From Gandjariella thermophila (GTDB lineage Bacteria > Actinomycetota > Actinomycetes > Mycobacteriales > Pseudonocardiaceae): 64,000 nucleotides of DNA. The stretch is from assembly GCF_005405885.1 (NCBI RefSeq), contig NZ_BJFL01000002.1, positions 62,001 through 126,000 on the forward strand. The letters are read 5' to 3'. Both the position numbers and the translations under genes were made by a program. How positions within the stretch are numbered: position 1 is the first letter of the stretch; every line of letters begins with the position of its first letter. Positions 8,568 through 17,632 of this stretch are shown piece after piece. The notes below the pieces were generated by a model. It was not told where the DNA came from and did not search any database. It was given only the letters and a program-made list of their open reading frames with translations.

Positions 8568-8818
8568 CATCCGGCCACGGCTTCGTGCTGGTGTTCAGGG
8601 GCATGTCCGACTACGTTTCGGGTGCCGGGCGATCGCTGGGCCGAACGAGTGGACCTGGGCACCCCATCGACACCCGCGGGCGTTATTGACGTGTGGTGAT
8701 GTCCAAGCGACCGATACGGCCAGGTTCCGCTGGACCTCCTGCGGGCGCCAGGGACCGATCATTCGTGGCATGGAACGAAACCAGGAGCGGGCAACCGCCG
8801 GGAACAGGGTCGGAGGGA
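8568..8818. other. Intergenic stretch without recognised gene
   Basis: No convincing coding region is seen. A TTGACG at 8686-8691 could be a -35 element for the downstream gene, but no good -10 box sits at the proper distance. Confidence 0.3.
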
Positions 8819-10006
8819 ATGAGCCTGGTGATCAGCGCCGGCCCGGTCGACGCGGAGACCGGTGACAGCGGTCCCGACCCGGTCGCCGCCGCCGAGGCGG
8901 TGCTGAGCAAGCGTTTCGGCGCGCCGGTGCGGCTGGCCGACCCGGAAGAGTTGAGCGACGGCGACAAGGCCGCGGTGCTGCGGGTGCGGGTCGCCGCCAC
9001 CCCGTTCTCCCTGCCGAAGACGTTAGTGATCAAGCGGTACCCGCCGCACCGAACGGACCGCGGCCCCGACCCGTTCGCCCACGAGGCGGTCAGCTACCAG
9101 CTGTTCACCGCGCTCGCGCCGGAGGAACGGCTCGCCCCCGAACTGGTCGCCCAGGCCAGCGAGGAACGCGTGGTGGTGATCGAGGACCTCGGCCGCTCGC
9201 CCACGCTCGCCGACAAACTGCTCGGCGCGGACGCGCGCAGCGCGGAACGCGCCCTGCTGTCCTGGGCACGCACCCTCGGCCGGCTGCACGCCATCACCGC
9301 CGGCCGGGAGGCCGACTTCGACGCGCTGATGCGACGGCTGGGCGTGCGGCGCTGGCAGGACCCGCTGGCCGAGCAGGCGCGCACCGCACTGGCGGAACTC
9401 CCCGTGCTGCTGCGGGACACCCTCGGTGTGGACACCGCACCGGCGGTGCAGCAGCGCGCGCTGCGCACCGCGCGGTTGCTCGGCGCGACCCGCTACCGCG
9501 CGTTCAGCCCGGCCAACGCCTGCCCGGACAACACCATGGTCACCAGCCGGGGCGTGCGCTTCCTCGACTTCGCCGCCGGCTGCGTGCGGGACGTCGCGCT
9601 GGACGCCGCCTTCCTGCGTGTGCCGTTCCCGTCGTGCTGGTGCGCCTATGCGCTGCCGGTGGGCATGTCCGAGGCGATGATCGCGGCCTGGCGCGCCGAG
9701 GTCGGTTCGGTGTGGGCGGACCTCGAGGACGACGCGGTGCTGCTGCCCCGCCTGCTCGACGCGCAGTTACTGTGGGTGTGGCTGTCCACCTGGCAGTCGC
9801 TGCCCTGGCCGGCGCAGGCCACCGTGCAGGTGCCCGGCCCGCGGAGGGCCACCGCGCTGACCGCCCGATGGGAGCGATTGCGGTCCGACGCCGCCGCGCT
9901 GGGCGTGCCCGAACTCGCCGAGCACGCCGACGCGGTGGCACACGCGCTGCAGGCCCAGCCGGGCCAGGACGCCGTCGAACTCCCGCTCTACCCCGCGTTT
10001 CGCTGA
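8819..10006 (+). CDS. Phosphotransferase-like protein (APH/choline kinase fold), degenerate active site
   Basis: A 395-residue protein with the layout of aminoglycoside phosphotransferase-like kinases: a nucleotide-binding N-lobe with TLVIKRYPPH (the Lys would hold ATP), VVVIEDLGRSPTLADKL as the hinge, and a C-lobe. The Brenner catalytic loop that normally reads HGDxxxxN is here SPANACPDNTM, and the metal-binding D-W/F-E/D is DFAAG. The catalytic His and first Asp are therefore not recognisable, so it may be a pseudokinase or a divergent subfamily. The ATG at 8819 lies very close to GGAGG; the GTG at 8828 has better spacing and is an alternative. Function unknown. Confidence 0.7.
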   Translation: MSLVISAGPVDAETGDSGPDPVAAAEAVLSKRFGAPVRLADPEELSDGDKAAVLRVRVAATPFSLPKTLVIKRYPPHRTDRGPDPFAHEAVSYQLFTALAPEERLAPELVAQASEERVVVIEDLGRSPTLADKLLGADARSAERALLSWARTLGRLHAITAGREADFDALMRRLGVRRWQDPLAEQARTALAELPVLLRDTLGVDTAPAVQQRALRTARLLGATRYRAFSPANACPDNTMVTSRGVRFLDFAAGCVRDVALDAAFLRVPFPSCWCAYALPVGMSEAMIAAWRAEVGSVWADLEDDAVLLPRLLDAQLLWVWLSTWQSLPWPAQATVQVPGPRRATALTARWERLRSDAAALGVPELAEHADAVAHALQAQPGQDAVELPLYPAFR

Positions 10007-10147
10007 ACACTCCAGCACCGCGCACCGATCGTTCCCCGAGGCGTCCCTGTCAGGACACTCCGCTCTCACCGCGGGTGAGCCCGGACCCGTCATGGTGTGG
10101 CCGTGGCCGTGCCAACATGTGTAGCAGCAGGTGGGGACCTGCCGCGG

Positions 10148-10990
10148 GTGGTCCGTAGCCTGGTGGTGCTGGGGGACTCGACCGCGGTGGGCATCGGTGA
10201 CCCGCTGCCGGACCGCACCTGGCGCGGGTTCGGTCCGCTGCTCGCCGACGCCGTTCGCGTCGCCGAGCCCGTCCGCTACCTGAATCTCTCCGTGTCCGGA
10301 GCGAGGATCAGCAACGTCCGCCGGCAGCAGTTGCCCGCGGCGCTGCGACGGGAGCCGGACGTCGCCGTGCTGGTCGCCGGTATGAATGACACGCTGCGCT
10401 CCGACTTCGAGCCGGCGCGACTGTACGCGGACCTCGACCGCATCGTCGGGTCGCTGCGCGCCGCCGGCGCCGCCGTGCTCACCGCCCGCTACCACGACCA
10501 CAGCAAGGTGTTCCGGCTGCCCGGACCGCTGCGCCGGGCGCTGGTGCAGCGGATCGGCCAGCTCAACGAGGTCACCGACGCGGTCGTGGCGCGGCACGCG
10601 ATCGGATGCCTGGACCTGGACCGGGTGCCCGGCGCCTACGAGCGGGCGGCGTGGAGCGTGGACCGCCTGCACCCGTCCGAGCTGGGCCACCGGATGCTGG
10701 CTCGCGGCTTCGCGCGGATGCTCGCCGACACCGGATGGGCGGTGCCGCATCCGGTCAGCCTGGCCTGCTCCGGCGGTGCGCAGATCACCGGCTGGCACCA
10801 TCTCGCCTGGCTGGCCTTCAAGGGCGTGCCGTGGCTGTGGCGGCGCGGGCGGGATCTGATGCCCTACGCGGCCGCGATCATCATGCGGGAACTGCTCGGC
10901 GAGGAACCGCTGGGTCCGCAGCGGGCGCTGGATGTGGCCCAGTCCCCGGTGTGGCTGGACGACCCGGAGGGCGCCGCCCAACCGGGATAG
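10148..10990 (+). CDS. SGNH/GDSL-type hydrolase
   Basis: A 280-residue esterase/lipase-like protein with all four SGNH blocks: GDSTAVG near the N-terminus (catalytic Ser), NLSVSGA, VAGMND (oxyanion Asn) and DRLHPSELGH (catalytic Asp-His) in the last third. No signal peptide is evident, so it probably acts in the cytoplasm; the substrate is unknown. About 70 extra C-terminal residues end with WLDDPEGAAQPG. The GTG at 10148 is chosen because GGTGGGGA lies 9 nt upstream; a GTG at 10097 would add 17 residues but lacks a good ribosome-binding site. The gene is followed 51 bp later by rarA. Confidence 0.85.
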   Translation: MVRSLVVLGDSTAVGIGDPLPDRTWRGFGPLLADAVRVAEPVRYLNLSVSGARISNVRRQQLPAALRREPDVAVLVAGMNDTLRSDFEPARLYADLDRIVGSLRAAGAAVLTARYHDHSKVFRLPGPLRRALVQRIGQLNEVTDAVVARHAIGCLDLDRVPGAYERAAWSVDRLHPSELGHRMLARGFARMLADTGWAVPHPVSLACSGGAQITGWHHLAWLAFKGVPWLWRRGRDLMPYAAAIIMRELLGEEPLGPQRALDVAQSPVWLDDPEGAAQPG

Positions 10991-11041
10991 CGCCGGGGTG
11001 GCCCGCCGGAGCTGTCGGCCGGCCGGGGTAGCGTCGGAGCC

Positions 11042-12424
11042 GTGGAGGACGCGCTGTTCGACGGCGGCCTGTTCGGCGTCGAGGCCGAGGAGCGCGCCGA
11101 GCGGGCGATCGCGGCGAACGCGCCGCTCGCGGTGCGCATGCGGCCGCGGTCGCTGGACGAGGTGGTCGGGCAGGAGCACCTGCTCGGCCCGGGTGCGCCG
11201 CTGCGCCGCCTGGTGGAGGGCGCGGCCCCGGCGTCGCTGCTCCTCTACGGCCCGCCCGGGACCGGTAAGACCACCCTGGCCATGCTGGTCTCGCAGGCTA
11301 CCGGCCGGCGGTTCGCCGCGCTGTCCGCGCTGTCCGCCGGGGTGAAGGACGTGCGCGGGGTCATCGAGGAGGCCCGGCGTCGGCTGGCCCGCTCCGGCGA
11401 GGCGACCGTGCTGTTCATCGACGAGGTGCACCGGTTCTCCAAGACCCAGCAGGACGCGCTGCTCGGCGCCGTGGAGGACCGGATCGTCCTACTGGTCGGC
11501 GCCACCACGGAGAACCCGTTCTTCTCGGTGGTCTCGCCGCTGCTGTCCCGCTCCCTGGTGCTGGAACTGCGGCCGCTCACCGACGATCACGTACGCGAAC
11601 TGGTGCACCGGGCGCTGGCCGACGAGCGGGGTCTGGCCGGCCGGCTGGCGCTGGACTCCGACGCCGAGCATCACCTGGTCCGGTTGGCCGGCGGTGACGC
11701 CCGGCGAGCGCTGACCGCGCTGGAGGCGGCTGCCGACGCGGCCACCGCCACCGGGGCCGACCGCATCGGCCTGGCCACCCTGGAGTCCACGGTGGACCGG
11801 GCGGCGGTGCGCTACGACCGCGACGGCGACCAGCACTACGACGTGATCAGCGCGTTCATCAAGTCCATCCGAGGGTCCGATGTGGACGCCGCACTGCACT
11901 ACCTGGCCAGGATGATCGCGGCGGGGGAGGACCCGCGGTTCATCGCCCGCCGGCTGGTGGTGCACGCCAGCGAGGACGTCGGCATGGCCGACCCGACGGC
12001 GCTGCAGACCGCGGTGGCGGCCGCGCACGCGGTGCAGTTCATCGGCATGCCCGAGGGCCGCCTCGCGCTCGCCCAGGCCACCATCCACCTGGCCACCGCG
12101 CCCAAGTCGAACGCGGTGATCAGCGCGATCGACGGCGCGCTGCGGGACGTGCGCGGCGGCACCGCCGGCTCGGTGCCCGCGCACCTGCGGGATGGCCACT
12201 ACGCCGGCGCCGCCCGGCTCGGGCACGCGCAGGGCTACCGCTACCCGCACGACGTGCCCGAGGGGGTGCTGGCGCAGCAGTACCCACCGGACGAACTGGT
12301 CGGGCGGGACTACTACCGGCCCACCCAGCGCGGCGCCGAACGCGCCCTCGCCGACCGGGTGCCGCGGTTGCGGCGCGCGGTCCGCGGCGAGGATCAGGGC
12401 ACCGGCGGCGAGCGGGCCGGTTAG
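11042..12424 (+). CDS. rarA: Replication-associated recombination protein A (AAA+ ATPase)
   Basis: A 460-residue MgsA/RarA protein, related to clamp-loader ATPases, which acts at stalled replication forks. The Walker A motif [10 protein letters not shown] is at about residues 69-78, Walker [11 protein letters not shown] near 120, and the sensor region [18 protein letters not shown] follows. The C-terminal MgsA domain shows [16 protein letters not shown] and the conserved [13 protein letters not shown] segment. The GTG at 11042 has no Shine-Dalgarno sequence, but TAGCGT sits 7 nt upstream, so the mRNA may be leaderless. Its position between aspS and alaS is the conserved actinobacterial arrangement. 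It faces the sulfatase gene with a 14-bp gap. Confidence 0.95.
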   Translation: MEDALFDGGLFGVEAEERAERAIAANAPLAVRMRPRSLDEVVGQEHLLGPGAPLRRLVEGAAPASLLLYGPPGTGKTTLAMLVSQATGRRFAALSALSAGVKDVRGVIEEARRRLARSGEATVLFIDEVHRFSKTQQDALLGAVEDRIVLLVGATTENPFFSVVSPLLSRSLVLELRPLTDDHVRELVHRALADERGLAGRLALDSDAEHHLVRLAGGDARRALTALEAAADAATATGADRIGLATLESTVDRAAVRYDRDGDQHYDVISAFIKSIRGSDVDAALHYLARMIAAGEDPRFIARRLVVHASEDVGMADPTALQTAVAAAHAVQFIGMPEGRLALAQATIHLATAPKSNAVISAIDGALRDVRGGTAGSVPAHLRDGHYAGAARLGHAQGYRYPHDVPEGVLAQQYPPDELVGRDYYRPTQRGAERALADRVPRLRRAVRGEDQGTGGERAG

Positions 12425-12438
12425 CGCCCGCGGTGCCG

Positions 12439-14262
12439 TCAGTGGGTGCGTGAGGCCTGCGATCCGAAGGCGGTCAGGAACCGGTCGCGGAAGGCGCTCA
12501 TCGGCCAGACCGGGGCCTGCGAGCCGGGCTTCAGGCCGTCCTGCCAGCCCCACCCGGAGATCCGGTCCAGCACCTGCCGGTCCTTGGCCACGATCGTGAT
12601 CGGCACGTCTCGGCTGGGGTTCCCGCCGGTGACGAGCGGGATGGGCTGGTGGTCGCCCAGGAAGATCATGACCAGGTTGTCGTTGCCGTACTTCTCCAGG
12701 TAGGAGAAGAGGCTGGTCAGCGAGTACTCGATGGACTGCCGGTAGGCGGCGCGGACCCGTTCCGGGTCCCGCCACACGGCGTCCTGCTGGTCGCCGTGGG
12801 CGGCGATGGGCCCGTACACCGAGCCGTCACCGACGTCCTTCCAGTCGATGAACTGGGGCAGCGGCGCCCACGGAATGTGGCTGGAGGTGAGGTCGATCTC
12901 CGCCATGAACGGGGGCCGGTTCGGCTTGCCGTACTCGGCGTTCTGGAAGTGCAGCAGGGTGTACTGGTCGGGCATGGGGGACCAGCCGAAGCCCGGCCCG
13001 CGGTAGCCGAGGTTGCCGTCGTTGTAGGTCCGCTGGAAGCCGTAGTAGGCCCCTTCCGGCCAGGCGCGGTTGGTGCCCGGTTGGACCGCGACCGTGTCCC
13101 AGTTGGCGCGGTGGAAGGCGCGGCTGAGCGTCAGCCGGTTGCTCGAGGTGAGGGTGCGGTAGCGCTGCTGGTTGTCCACCCACAGCCCGGACAGGAAGGT
13201 GGCGTGCGCCAGCCAGCTCCCGCTGCCGTACACCGGCGAGGTGAGGAACCCGCTCTTCGCCGCGTACCCCGCCGCGGCGAGCCGGCGGTTGCCGTCGTCG
13301 AGCACCGCGTTGACCTGCGGCGCGAACTCCGGGTCCTCGATGGCGGACCGCCCGTAGCTCTCCACGAAGGTGACGACGACGTCCTTGCCGCGCAGCGCGG
13401 TGAGCAACTGGTCGGCCGGGGTGCTGGCGAACGGGTCCACCGCGGCCTGCCGGTCGAACTCCTGCTCGTCACGCACGCTCGCGCGCACCTGGGCCGCGTG
13501 GTGGTAGGCGAGGCCGGCGGCGGCCCGGGAGGCGGTGGGGATCCCCGGGGCGCTCTGCGCGCCGAGCGCGGCGCAGGTGACCCAGACCACCGCGAGCGCC
13601 GCGATGCCACGGAAGGCCGTGGCCTCGTGCCGGACCAGGAGGCGGGTCAGCCGCAGCACGGCCAGCGTCGTGAGGGTGAGCACGGCGATGGTGAGCACCG
13701 CGGCGGCGATCACGGCGCCGATCGCACCGAGCCGACCGATCGAGGTGTTCAGGTACCCCACCGCCTCGCCGAGCAGGTTCCCGTCGAGCACCGGATCGAA
13801 CGGCCGGGCGAGCACCGCGAAGAAACCCATGTCGATGACCCTCACGATGGACAGCGCACCGAGGCCCACGCCCATGAGGACCGCCGCGATCAACCTCAGC
13901 CTGCCACGCAGCAGCAGCAGGAAGGCGGCGCCGAGCAGACCCTCCACCGGCACGCGCAGGAACGCGCCCGGCGTGATCAGGTTGAGGTCGTTCGGGAGGA
14001 TGAGGGCGAACAGGACGAACAGCAAAGCCAGGGCGTTGATCACCCGGGCCAGGACGGCCCGCCGCCCGCCGCCATCGGCCGGGGATGCGGGGGCGTCATC
14101 CACCACCTGCCCGTCCGGAGCCGCCGGGTCCGCGGGCGCGCCGTCCGCCGCGAGGTCGTGCGCGGCCGCGCCCTCGGCCGCCGGATTCTCCGCCGGTGAT
14201 CCGTCCGGCGTGGCCGTCGATGCCTCGGTCGTCGGCCGGCGAGAGTTCGTGAATAACGACAA
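12439..14262 (-). CDS. Membrane-anchored sulfatase-family protein
   Basis: A 607-residue protein with a Pro/Ala-rich cytoplasmic N-terminus of about 68 residues, four to five transmembrane segments (roughly residues 70-235) and a large extracellular domain of the alkaline phosphatase/sulfatase superfamily. Recognisable are FVESYGRSA near residue 320, FLSGLWVDNQQRY, and IFLGDHQP near the C-terminus, which resembles metal-ligand motifs in the LtaS/OpgE-type group. Such proteins transfer or hydrolyse phospho- or sulfo-groups on envelope polymers or lipids; the substrate here is not known. Translation most likely starts at TTG 14262, since GGAAGGA sits 8 nt before it. It is followed on the other side by decayed genes. 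Confidence 0.82.
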   Translation of the reverse strand: MSLFTNSRRPTTEASTATPDGSPAENPAAEGAAAHDLAADGAPADPAAPDGQVVDDAPASPADGGGRRAVLARVINALALLFVLFALILPNDLNLITPGAFLRVPVEGLLGAAFLLLLRGRLRLIAAVLMGVGLGALSIVRVIDMGFFAVLARPFDPVLDGNLLGEAVGYLNTSIGRLGAIGAVIAAAVLTIAVLTLTTLAVLRLTRLLVRHEATAFRGIAALAVVWVTCAALGAQSAPGIPTASRAAAGLAYHHAAQVRASVRDEQEFDRQAAVDPFASTPADQLLTALRGKDVVVTFVESYGRSAIEDPEFAPQVNAVLDDGNRRLAAAGYAAKSGFLTSPVYGSGSWLAHATFLSGLWVDNQQRYRTLTSSNRLTLSRAFHRANWDTVAVQPGTNRAWPEGAYYGFQRTYNDGNLGYRGPGFGWSPMPDQYTLLHFQNAEYGKPNRPPFMAEIDLTSSHIPWAPLPQFIDWKDVGDGSVYGPIAAHGDQQDAVWRDPERVRAAYRQSIEYSLTSLFSYLEKYGNDNLVMIFLGDHQPIPLVTGGNPSRDVPITIVAKDRQVLDRISGWGWQDGLKPGSQAPVWPMSAFRDRFLTAFGSQASRTH

Positions 14263-14400
14263 GCCGAAGATCCTTCCCGTGCGAAGCCCGGTGTCGCCGG
14301 TTCCCTGCTGCCAGGGCGGGAGGACCGGCGGTGCCCACCCTCTGTACGGCCGTCCGCCGCCGGTGGTTCAGCCGGGCTGGGCACGGGTCAGGCCTCGGGC

Positions 14401-14544
14401 ACAAACCACCCGGAGACCGTGGACGACGTGGTGGACCACATCGTCGCCCGGGTGCTGGACCAGTTCGACCTGCCCGCGCCGGCCGCCCGGCGCTGGACCG
14501 GCCTCGCCGACGCCCGCGCCGCCGACACGCGCCGGACCGCATGA
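14401..14544 (+). pseudogene. ubiX: ubiX (flavin prenyltransferase) 3' remnant
   Basis: Only the last 47 codons remain. They read GQASG-NHPETVDDVVDHIVAR and then VLDQFDLPAPAARRW, the conserved C-terminus of UbiX/Pad-type flavin prenyltransferases in actinomycetes. Nothing of the flavin-binding N-terminal part is present upstream; the sequence at 14263-14400 is unrelated. The stop codon is followed by CGAGGAGGACACTGGATTC and the ubiD remnant, so the old ubiX-ubiD operon layout is still visible. UbiX makes the prenylated flavin used by UbiD decarboxylases. Confidence 0.7.
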
Positions 14545-14571
14545 CGTACGCCCGAGGAGGACACTGGATTC

Positions 14572-15124
14572 ATGGCGTATGACGACCTGCGTTCCTTCCT
14601 GGACACGCTGGACACGCACAGGCAACTGCGGCACGTCGGCGAGCGGGTGATGCCCGAGCCCGACCTGGGCGCCGCGGCGAACGCGGCGGCCCGGCTCGGC
14701 GACACCGCACCCGCGCTGTACTTCGACAACGTGGCCGGGTTCACCACGCCAGGATCGCGCCGAACGTGCACGGCTCGTGGACCAACCACGCGCTGGCCCT
14801 GGACCTGCCGCCGACCACCCCGGTGAAGGAGCAGGTCGCCGAGTTCGCCCGGCGCTGGGAGCGGTTCCCGGTGGCGCCGGAACGCCGGGACGATCCGCCC
14901 TTCGCGGGGAACACCTGGCGGGCGAGGACGTCGACCTGTTCCGGGTGCTGCCACTGTTCCGGCTGAACGACGGGGACGGCGGCCCCTACGTGGACAAGGT
15001 CGCGGTGATCAGCCGCGACCCGGACGACCCGGACAACTTCGGCAAGCAGAACGTCGGCATCTACCGCATGCAGGCCAAGGGCCGCAACACGCTGGGCCTG
15101 CAACCGGTGCCCATGCACGACGTC
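14572..15124 (+). pseudogene. ubiD: ubiD-family decarboxylase, frameshifted and truncated
   Basis: The start is intact with a good GAGGAGG, giving MAYDDLRSFLDTLDTHRQL and MPEPDLGAAANAAARLGDTA, typical of UbiD/menaquinone-type decarboxylases. Near 14747 the homology jumps to another frame (HGSWTNHALALDLPPTTPV), and near 14910 to a third (EDVDLFRVLPLFRLNDGDGG, then YVDKVAVISRDPDDPDNFGK). It ends abruptly after GLQPVPMHDV at about 15124; family members are normally near 490 residues, so about 60 percent is missing. At least two frameshifts plus a deletion make this a clear pseudogene unless there are sequencing errors, which could explain the shifts but not the truncation. Confidence 0.8.
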
Positions 15125-15131
15125 CGCCAGG

Positions 15132-15260
15132 GCGCTCACCACCGATGACCACGACGGCGCTGCCTACCAGCTCTCCGGGCCGGAGGCTCTGACGCCGCGC
15201 CAGGAGCTGGCGATCCTCGCCGACGCCCTCGGCCGCCGGTTGCACGCCGTCGAACTGCCC
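15132..15260 (+). pseudogene. NmrA-like NAD(P)-binding protein, internal/C-terminal fragment
   Basis: This 43-codon stretch reads ALTTDDHDGAAYQLSGPEAL and then TPRQELAILADALGRRLHAV, the pattern around the GPEALT motif in the C-terminal half of NmrA/SDR-type NAD(P)-binding proteins. There is no start codon context and no continuation. It abuts the ubiD remnant on one side and an oppositely oriented N-terminal fragment of the same family on the other. Confidence 0.6.
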
Positions 15261-15284
15261 GGTGGCGCCGGTGATCACGATCAT
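15261..15284 (-). pseudogene. NmrA-like protein, N-terminal stub
   Basis: On the minus strand a good Shine-Dalgarno (GAGGAGGCACTTACC) leads into ATG and the codons for MIVITGAT, the start of the Rossmann dinucleotide-binding motif. The homology stops there and runs into the inverted C-terminal fragment at 15132-15260. The stub follows the DUF4386 gene by 23 bp and was probably the third gene of the MFS-DUF4386 operon. Confidence 0.55.
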
Positions 15285-15307
15285 GGTAAGTGCCTCCTCA
15301 GCGTCCG

Positions 15308-16003
15308 TCAGAGTCGCGGCTGGCGTCGTGGGCGGGTGCGGGGGAGCAGGAAGCCGACGGCGAGCAGCCAGAGCGCACCGCCGAACCGGGTCACCGGCAG
15401 AGCCGGGTCGAGCGCCGGTGTGAGCAGCGCGCCGGTGGCCAGCACGCCGACCACGGCGAGCGCCATTCCGGCCCAGCCCAGCGCGCGGGGTAGCAGGGGC
15501 AGGATCAGTGCCGGCACCGAGACGCCGGCCACGAGCAGCGCGAACGGCACGGCGTACCCGACCCCGCCGGCGGCGAAGGACAGTTGCGCCAGCAGCTTGG
15601 CCAGCGCGGGATCCGCGACGTCCGCGGTCTCCGCCCGGGTCCAGCCGACCAGGCCGCCCAGGGCGAGCGATCCCGCGGCGAGCAGCCCGCCGGCGAAGCC
15701 GATCGCGGTGCCGGGCGCGGTCACGCCGAGCACCCGTAGCCGCCGGTAGCTGGTGGCCGCCCAGATGGCCAGCGGCATGGCCGAGCCGAACTGGAGGAAC
15801 GCGGCCAGTCGCAGCGCGCCGGCGTGGCCCCGCTGGTAGGTGAGCACGGCCTCGGCCGGCGCGGACGGCAGCGGCACGCCGGCGGACACGGCGACGCCGG
15901 CGACCATCAGCGCGACATAGGCGAGCGCGAGCACCCACAGCGGTGGTCCGCCCTGCGCCCGCGCCCCGATGGGCGCGCTGGTCGTGGTTGCTGTCGTGAT
16001 CAT
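15308..16003 (-). CDS. DUF4386-like multi-pass membrane protein
   Basis: A 231-residue protein with about six hydrophobic segments (LWVLALAYVALMVAGVAVSA, then LRLAAFLQFGSAMPLAIWAA and others), ending in a basic tail RTRPRRQPRL. The pattern and length resemble DUF4386 membrane proteins, whose function is unknown. The ATG at 16003 has GGGAGAGACCC directly upstream. It lies 31 bp downstream of the MFS transporter gene on the same strand, so both are probably expressed from the promoter next to the MarR operators. Confidence 0.75.
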   Translation of the reverse strand: MITTATTTSAPIGARAQGGPPLWVLALAYVALMVAGVAVSAGVPLPSAPAEAVLTYQRGHAGALRLAAFLQFGSAMPLAIWAATSYRRLRVLGVTAPGTAIGFAGGLLAAGSLALGGLVGWTRAETADVADPALAKLLAQLSFAAGGVGYAVPFALLVAGVSVPALILPLLPRALGWAGMALAVVGVLATGALLTPALDPALPVTRFGGALWLLAVGFLLPRTRPRRQPRL

Positions 16004-16034
16004 GGGTCTCTCCCATCGACTGAACGGCCTGCCC

Positions 16035-17522
16035 TCAGCCGGCTCGCGGCTGCGGGGCGGGTGCGTTGATCAGGGCGGCGGCCAGCATCGCCGCCACGGT
16101 CAGCAGCCCGGCGGCGTAGCCCGCCGCGACGGTGTAGCCGTGCAGCAGGCCGCCGAGGTGCGCGGCGCCGGCGGAGGGATGCGCGGCGAGGTAGCCGGCC
16201 GTGGCGGTCGCGGCGACCGTGTTCAGCACCGCCACCCCGATCGAGCCGCCGACCTGCTGCGCCGTGTTGACCACGGCGGCGGCCACGCCCGCGTCCCGTG
16301 GCGGGACCCGCTGGGTCGCGGTGCTCATCGCGGGCACGAACACGCAGCCGATCCCCAGGCCGAGGACGATCTCGGCGGGCAGCACCCCGGTGAGGTACCC
16401 GCTCGCCATGGTCAGCCGGGAGACCATGACCATCGCGGCGGCGGCCACCAGCAGGCCCGGGACGATCAGCGCCCGTGGTGGCACGCGGGGCAGCGCCCGG
16501 GAGACAGCCTGCGAGCTCGCCAGCACGGCCGCGGACAGCGGCAGGAAAGCCAGCCCCGCCCGCAGCGCCGAGTAGCCCAGCACGACCTGCAGGTAGTAGG
16601 TGAGGAACAGGAACAGGCCGAGCATCCCGGCGACCGCGAAGGCGACGGACAGGTAGGCGCCGGCCCGGTTGCGGTCGGCCAGGATCCGCGGCGGGAGCAG
16701 GGGACTGCTCGCCCGCGACTCGCGCAGCACGAAGAGGGCGAGCAGCGCGGCGGCGGACAGCAGTGGCGCGAGCACCGGTGCGGAATCCCACCCGTGGTTC
16801 GCCGTCTGCGCGCAGCCGGCGACCAGGGCGACGAGAGCGCCGGTGGCCAGCACCGCCCCGGCCAGGTCCAGCCGCGGCCGGTGATCGGTGCGGGTGTCCG
16901 GGATGGTGAGCCGCCCGCCGAGCGCGGTGGCCACCGCGACCGGCACGTTGACGTACAGGCACCAGCGCCAGCCCAGGTACGCGGTGAGCACGCCACCGAG
17001 GAGCAGCCCCACCGCACCGCCGGCGCCGGCGATGCCACCGAACACGGCGAACGCCCGAGCCCGCTCGCGCGGCTCGACGAACATCGTGGTCAGCAGGGCC
17101 AGCACGGCCGGCGCCATGAGCGCGGCGCTGGCACCCTGCAGGGCCCGCGCCGCGACGAGCATGCCGAGCGTTCCCGCGACGCCACCCAGGGCGGACGCGC
17201 CGGCGAAGCCGGCCAGGCTGATCAGAAAGGCGCGCCGGCGCCCGGCGTGGTCGGCGACCCGCCCGCCGAGCAGTAGCAGGCCGCCGAACGCCAGGGTGTA
17301 GGCGGTGACCACCCACTGCCGATCCGCGTCGGTGAACCGCAGCGCGACCTGCGCCGACGGCAGCGCGATGGTCACGATCGTGGCGTCCAGCGCGATCATC
17401 ATCTGGGCCAGCGCGACGAACACCAGCGCCGCCCAGCGCCGTGAGGGGGCCGGCGCGCCGCTCCGGCTCAGGCGGCCTCGGACCGCCGGATCCGGGCCGG
17501 TGCGTGTCCGTGTACCGCTCAT
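16035..17522 (-). CDS. MFS drug-efflux transporter, DHA2 (EmrB/QacA) family
   Basis: A 495-residue, roughly 14-helix proton-coupled exporter. Motif D1 (LDATIVTIALPS) is in helix 1, motif A GGRVADHAGRRR between helices 2 and 3, and the antiporter motif C (GAGGAVGLLLGGVL) in helix 5. The cytoplasmic N-terminus is Arg/Pro rich. It is transcribed divergently from a MarR-type regulator, with two abutting palindromes in the 174-bp gap; the usual arrangement is repression relieved by a ligand of the regulator. The substrate is unknown. The initiator ATG at 17522 has GGGAGGGATGTGCC upstream. Confidence 0.92.
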   Translation of the reverse strand: MSGTRTRTGPDPAVRGRLSRSGAPAPSRRWAALVFVALAQMMIALDATIVTIALPSAQVALRFTDADRQWVVTAYTLAFGGLLLLGGRVADHAGRRRAFLISLAGFAGASALGGVAGTLGMLVAARALQGASAALMAPAVLALLTTMFVEPRERARAFAVFGGIAGAGGAVGLLLGGVLTAYLGWRWCLYVNVPVAVATALGGRLTIPDTRTDHRPRLDLAGAVLATGALVALVAGCAQTANHGWDSAPVLAPLLSAAALLALFVLRESRASSPLLPPRILADRNRAGAYLSVAFAVAGMLGLFLFLTYYLQVVLGYSALRAGLAFLPLSAAVLASSQAVSRALPRVPPRALIVPGLLVAAAAMVMVSRLTMASGYLTGVLPAEIVLGLGIGCVFVPAMSTATQRVPPRDAGVAAAVVNTAQQVGGSIGVAVLNTVAATATAGYLAAHPSAGAAHLGGLLHGYTVAAGYAAGLLTVAAMLAAALINAPAPQPRAG

Positions 17523-17632
17523 GGCACATCCCTCCCGCCGTCCACCGGCCGCGACGCGGCCGACGACTCTCCACAGAGGACGGTTCCGCTGCGTGGCCCG
17601 ATCCTCGGCGGCGATCGGCTACAAAGATAGGT

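Noticed and set aside
12649-14199. Plus-strand frame opposite the sulfatase gene
   Set aside because: Gly/Arg/His-rich shadow without motifs; the minus-strand protein has membrane helices and sulfatase motifs.
16035-17522. MFS transporter as exporter of the neighbouring siderophore
   Set aside because: It is controlled by a MarR-type operator, belongs to a different transcription unit and has no iron box; proximity alone is not enough.
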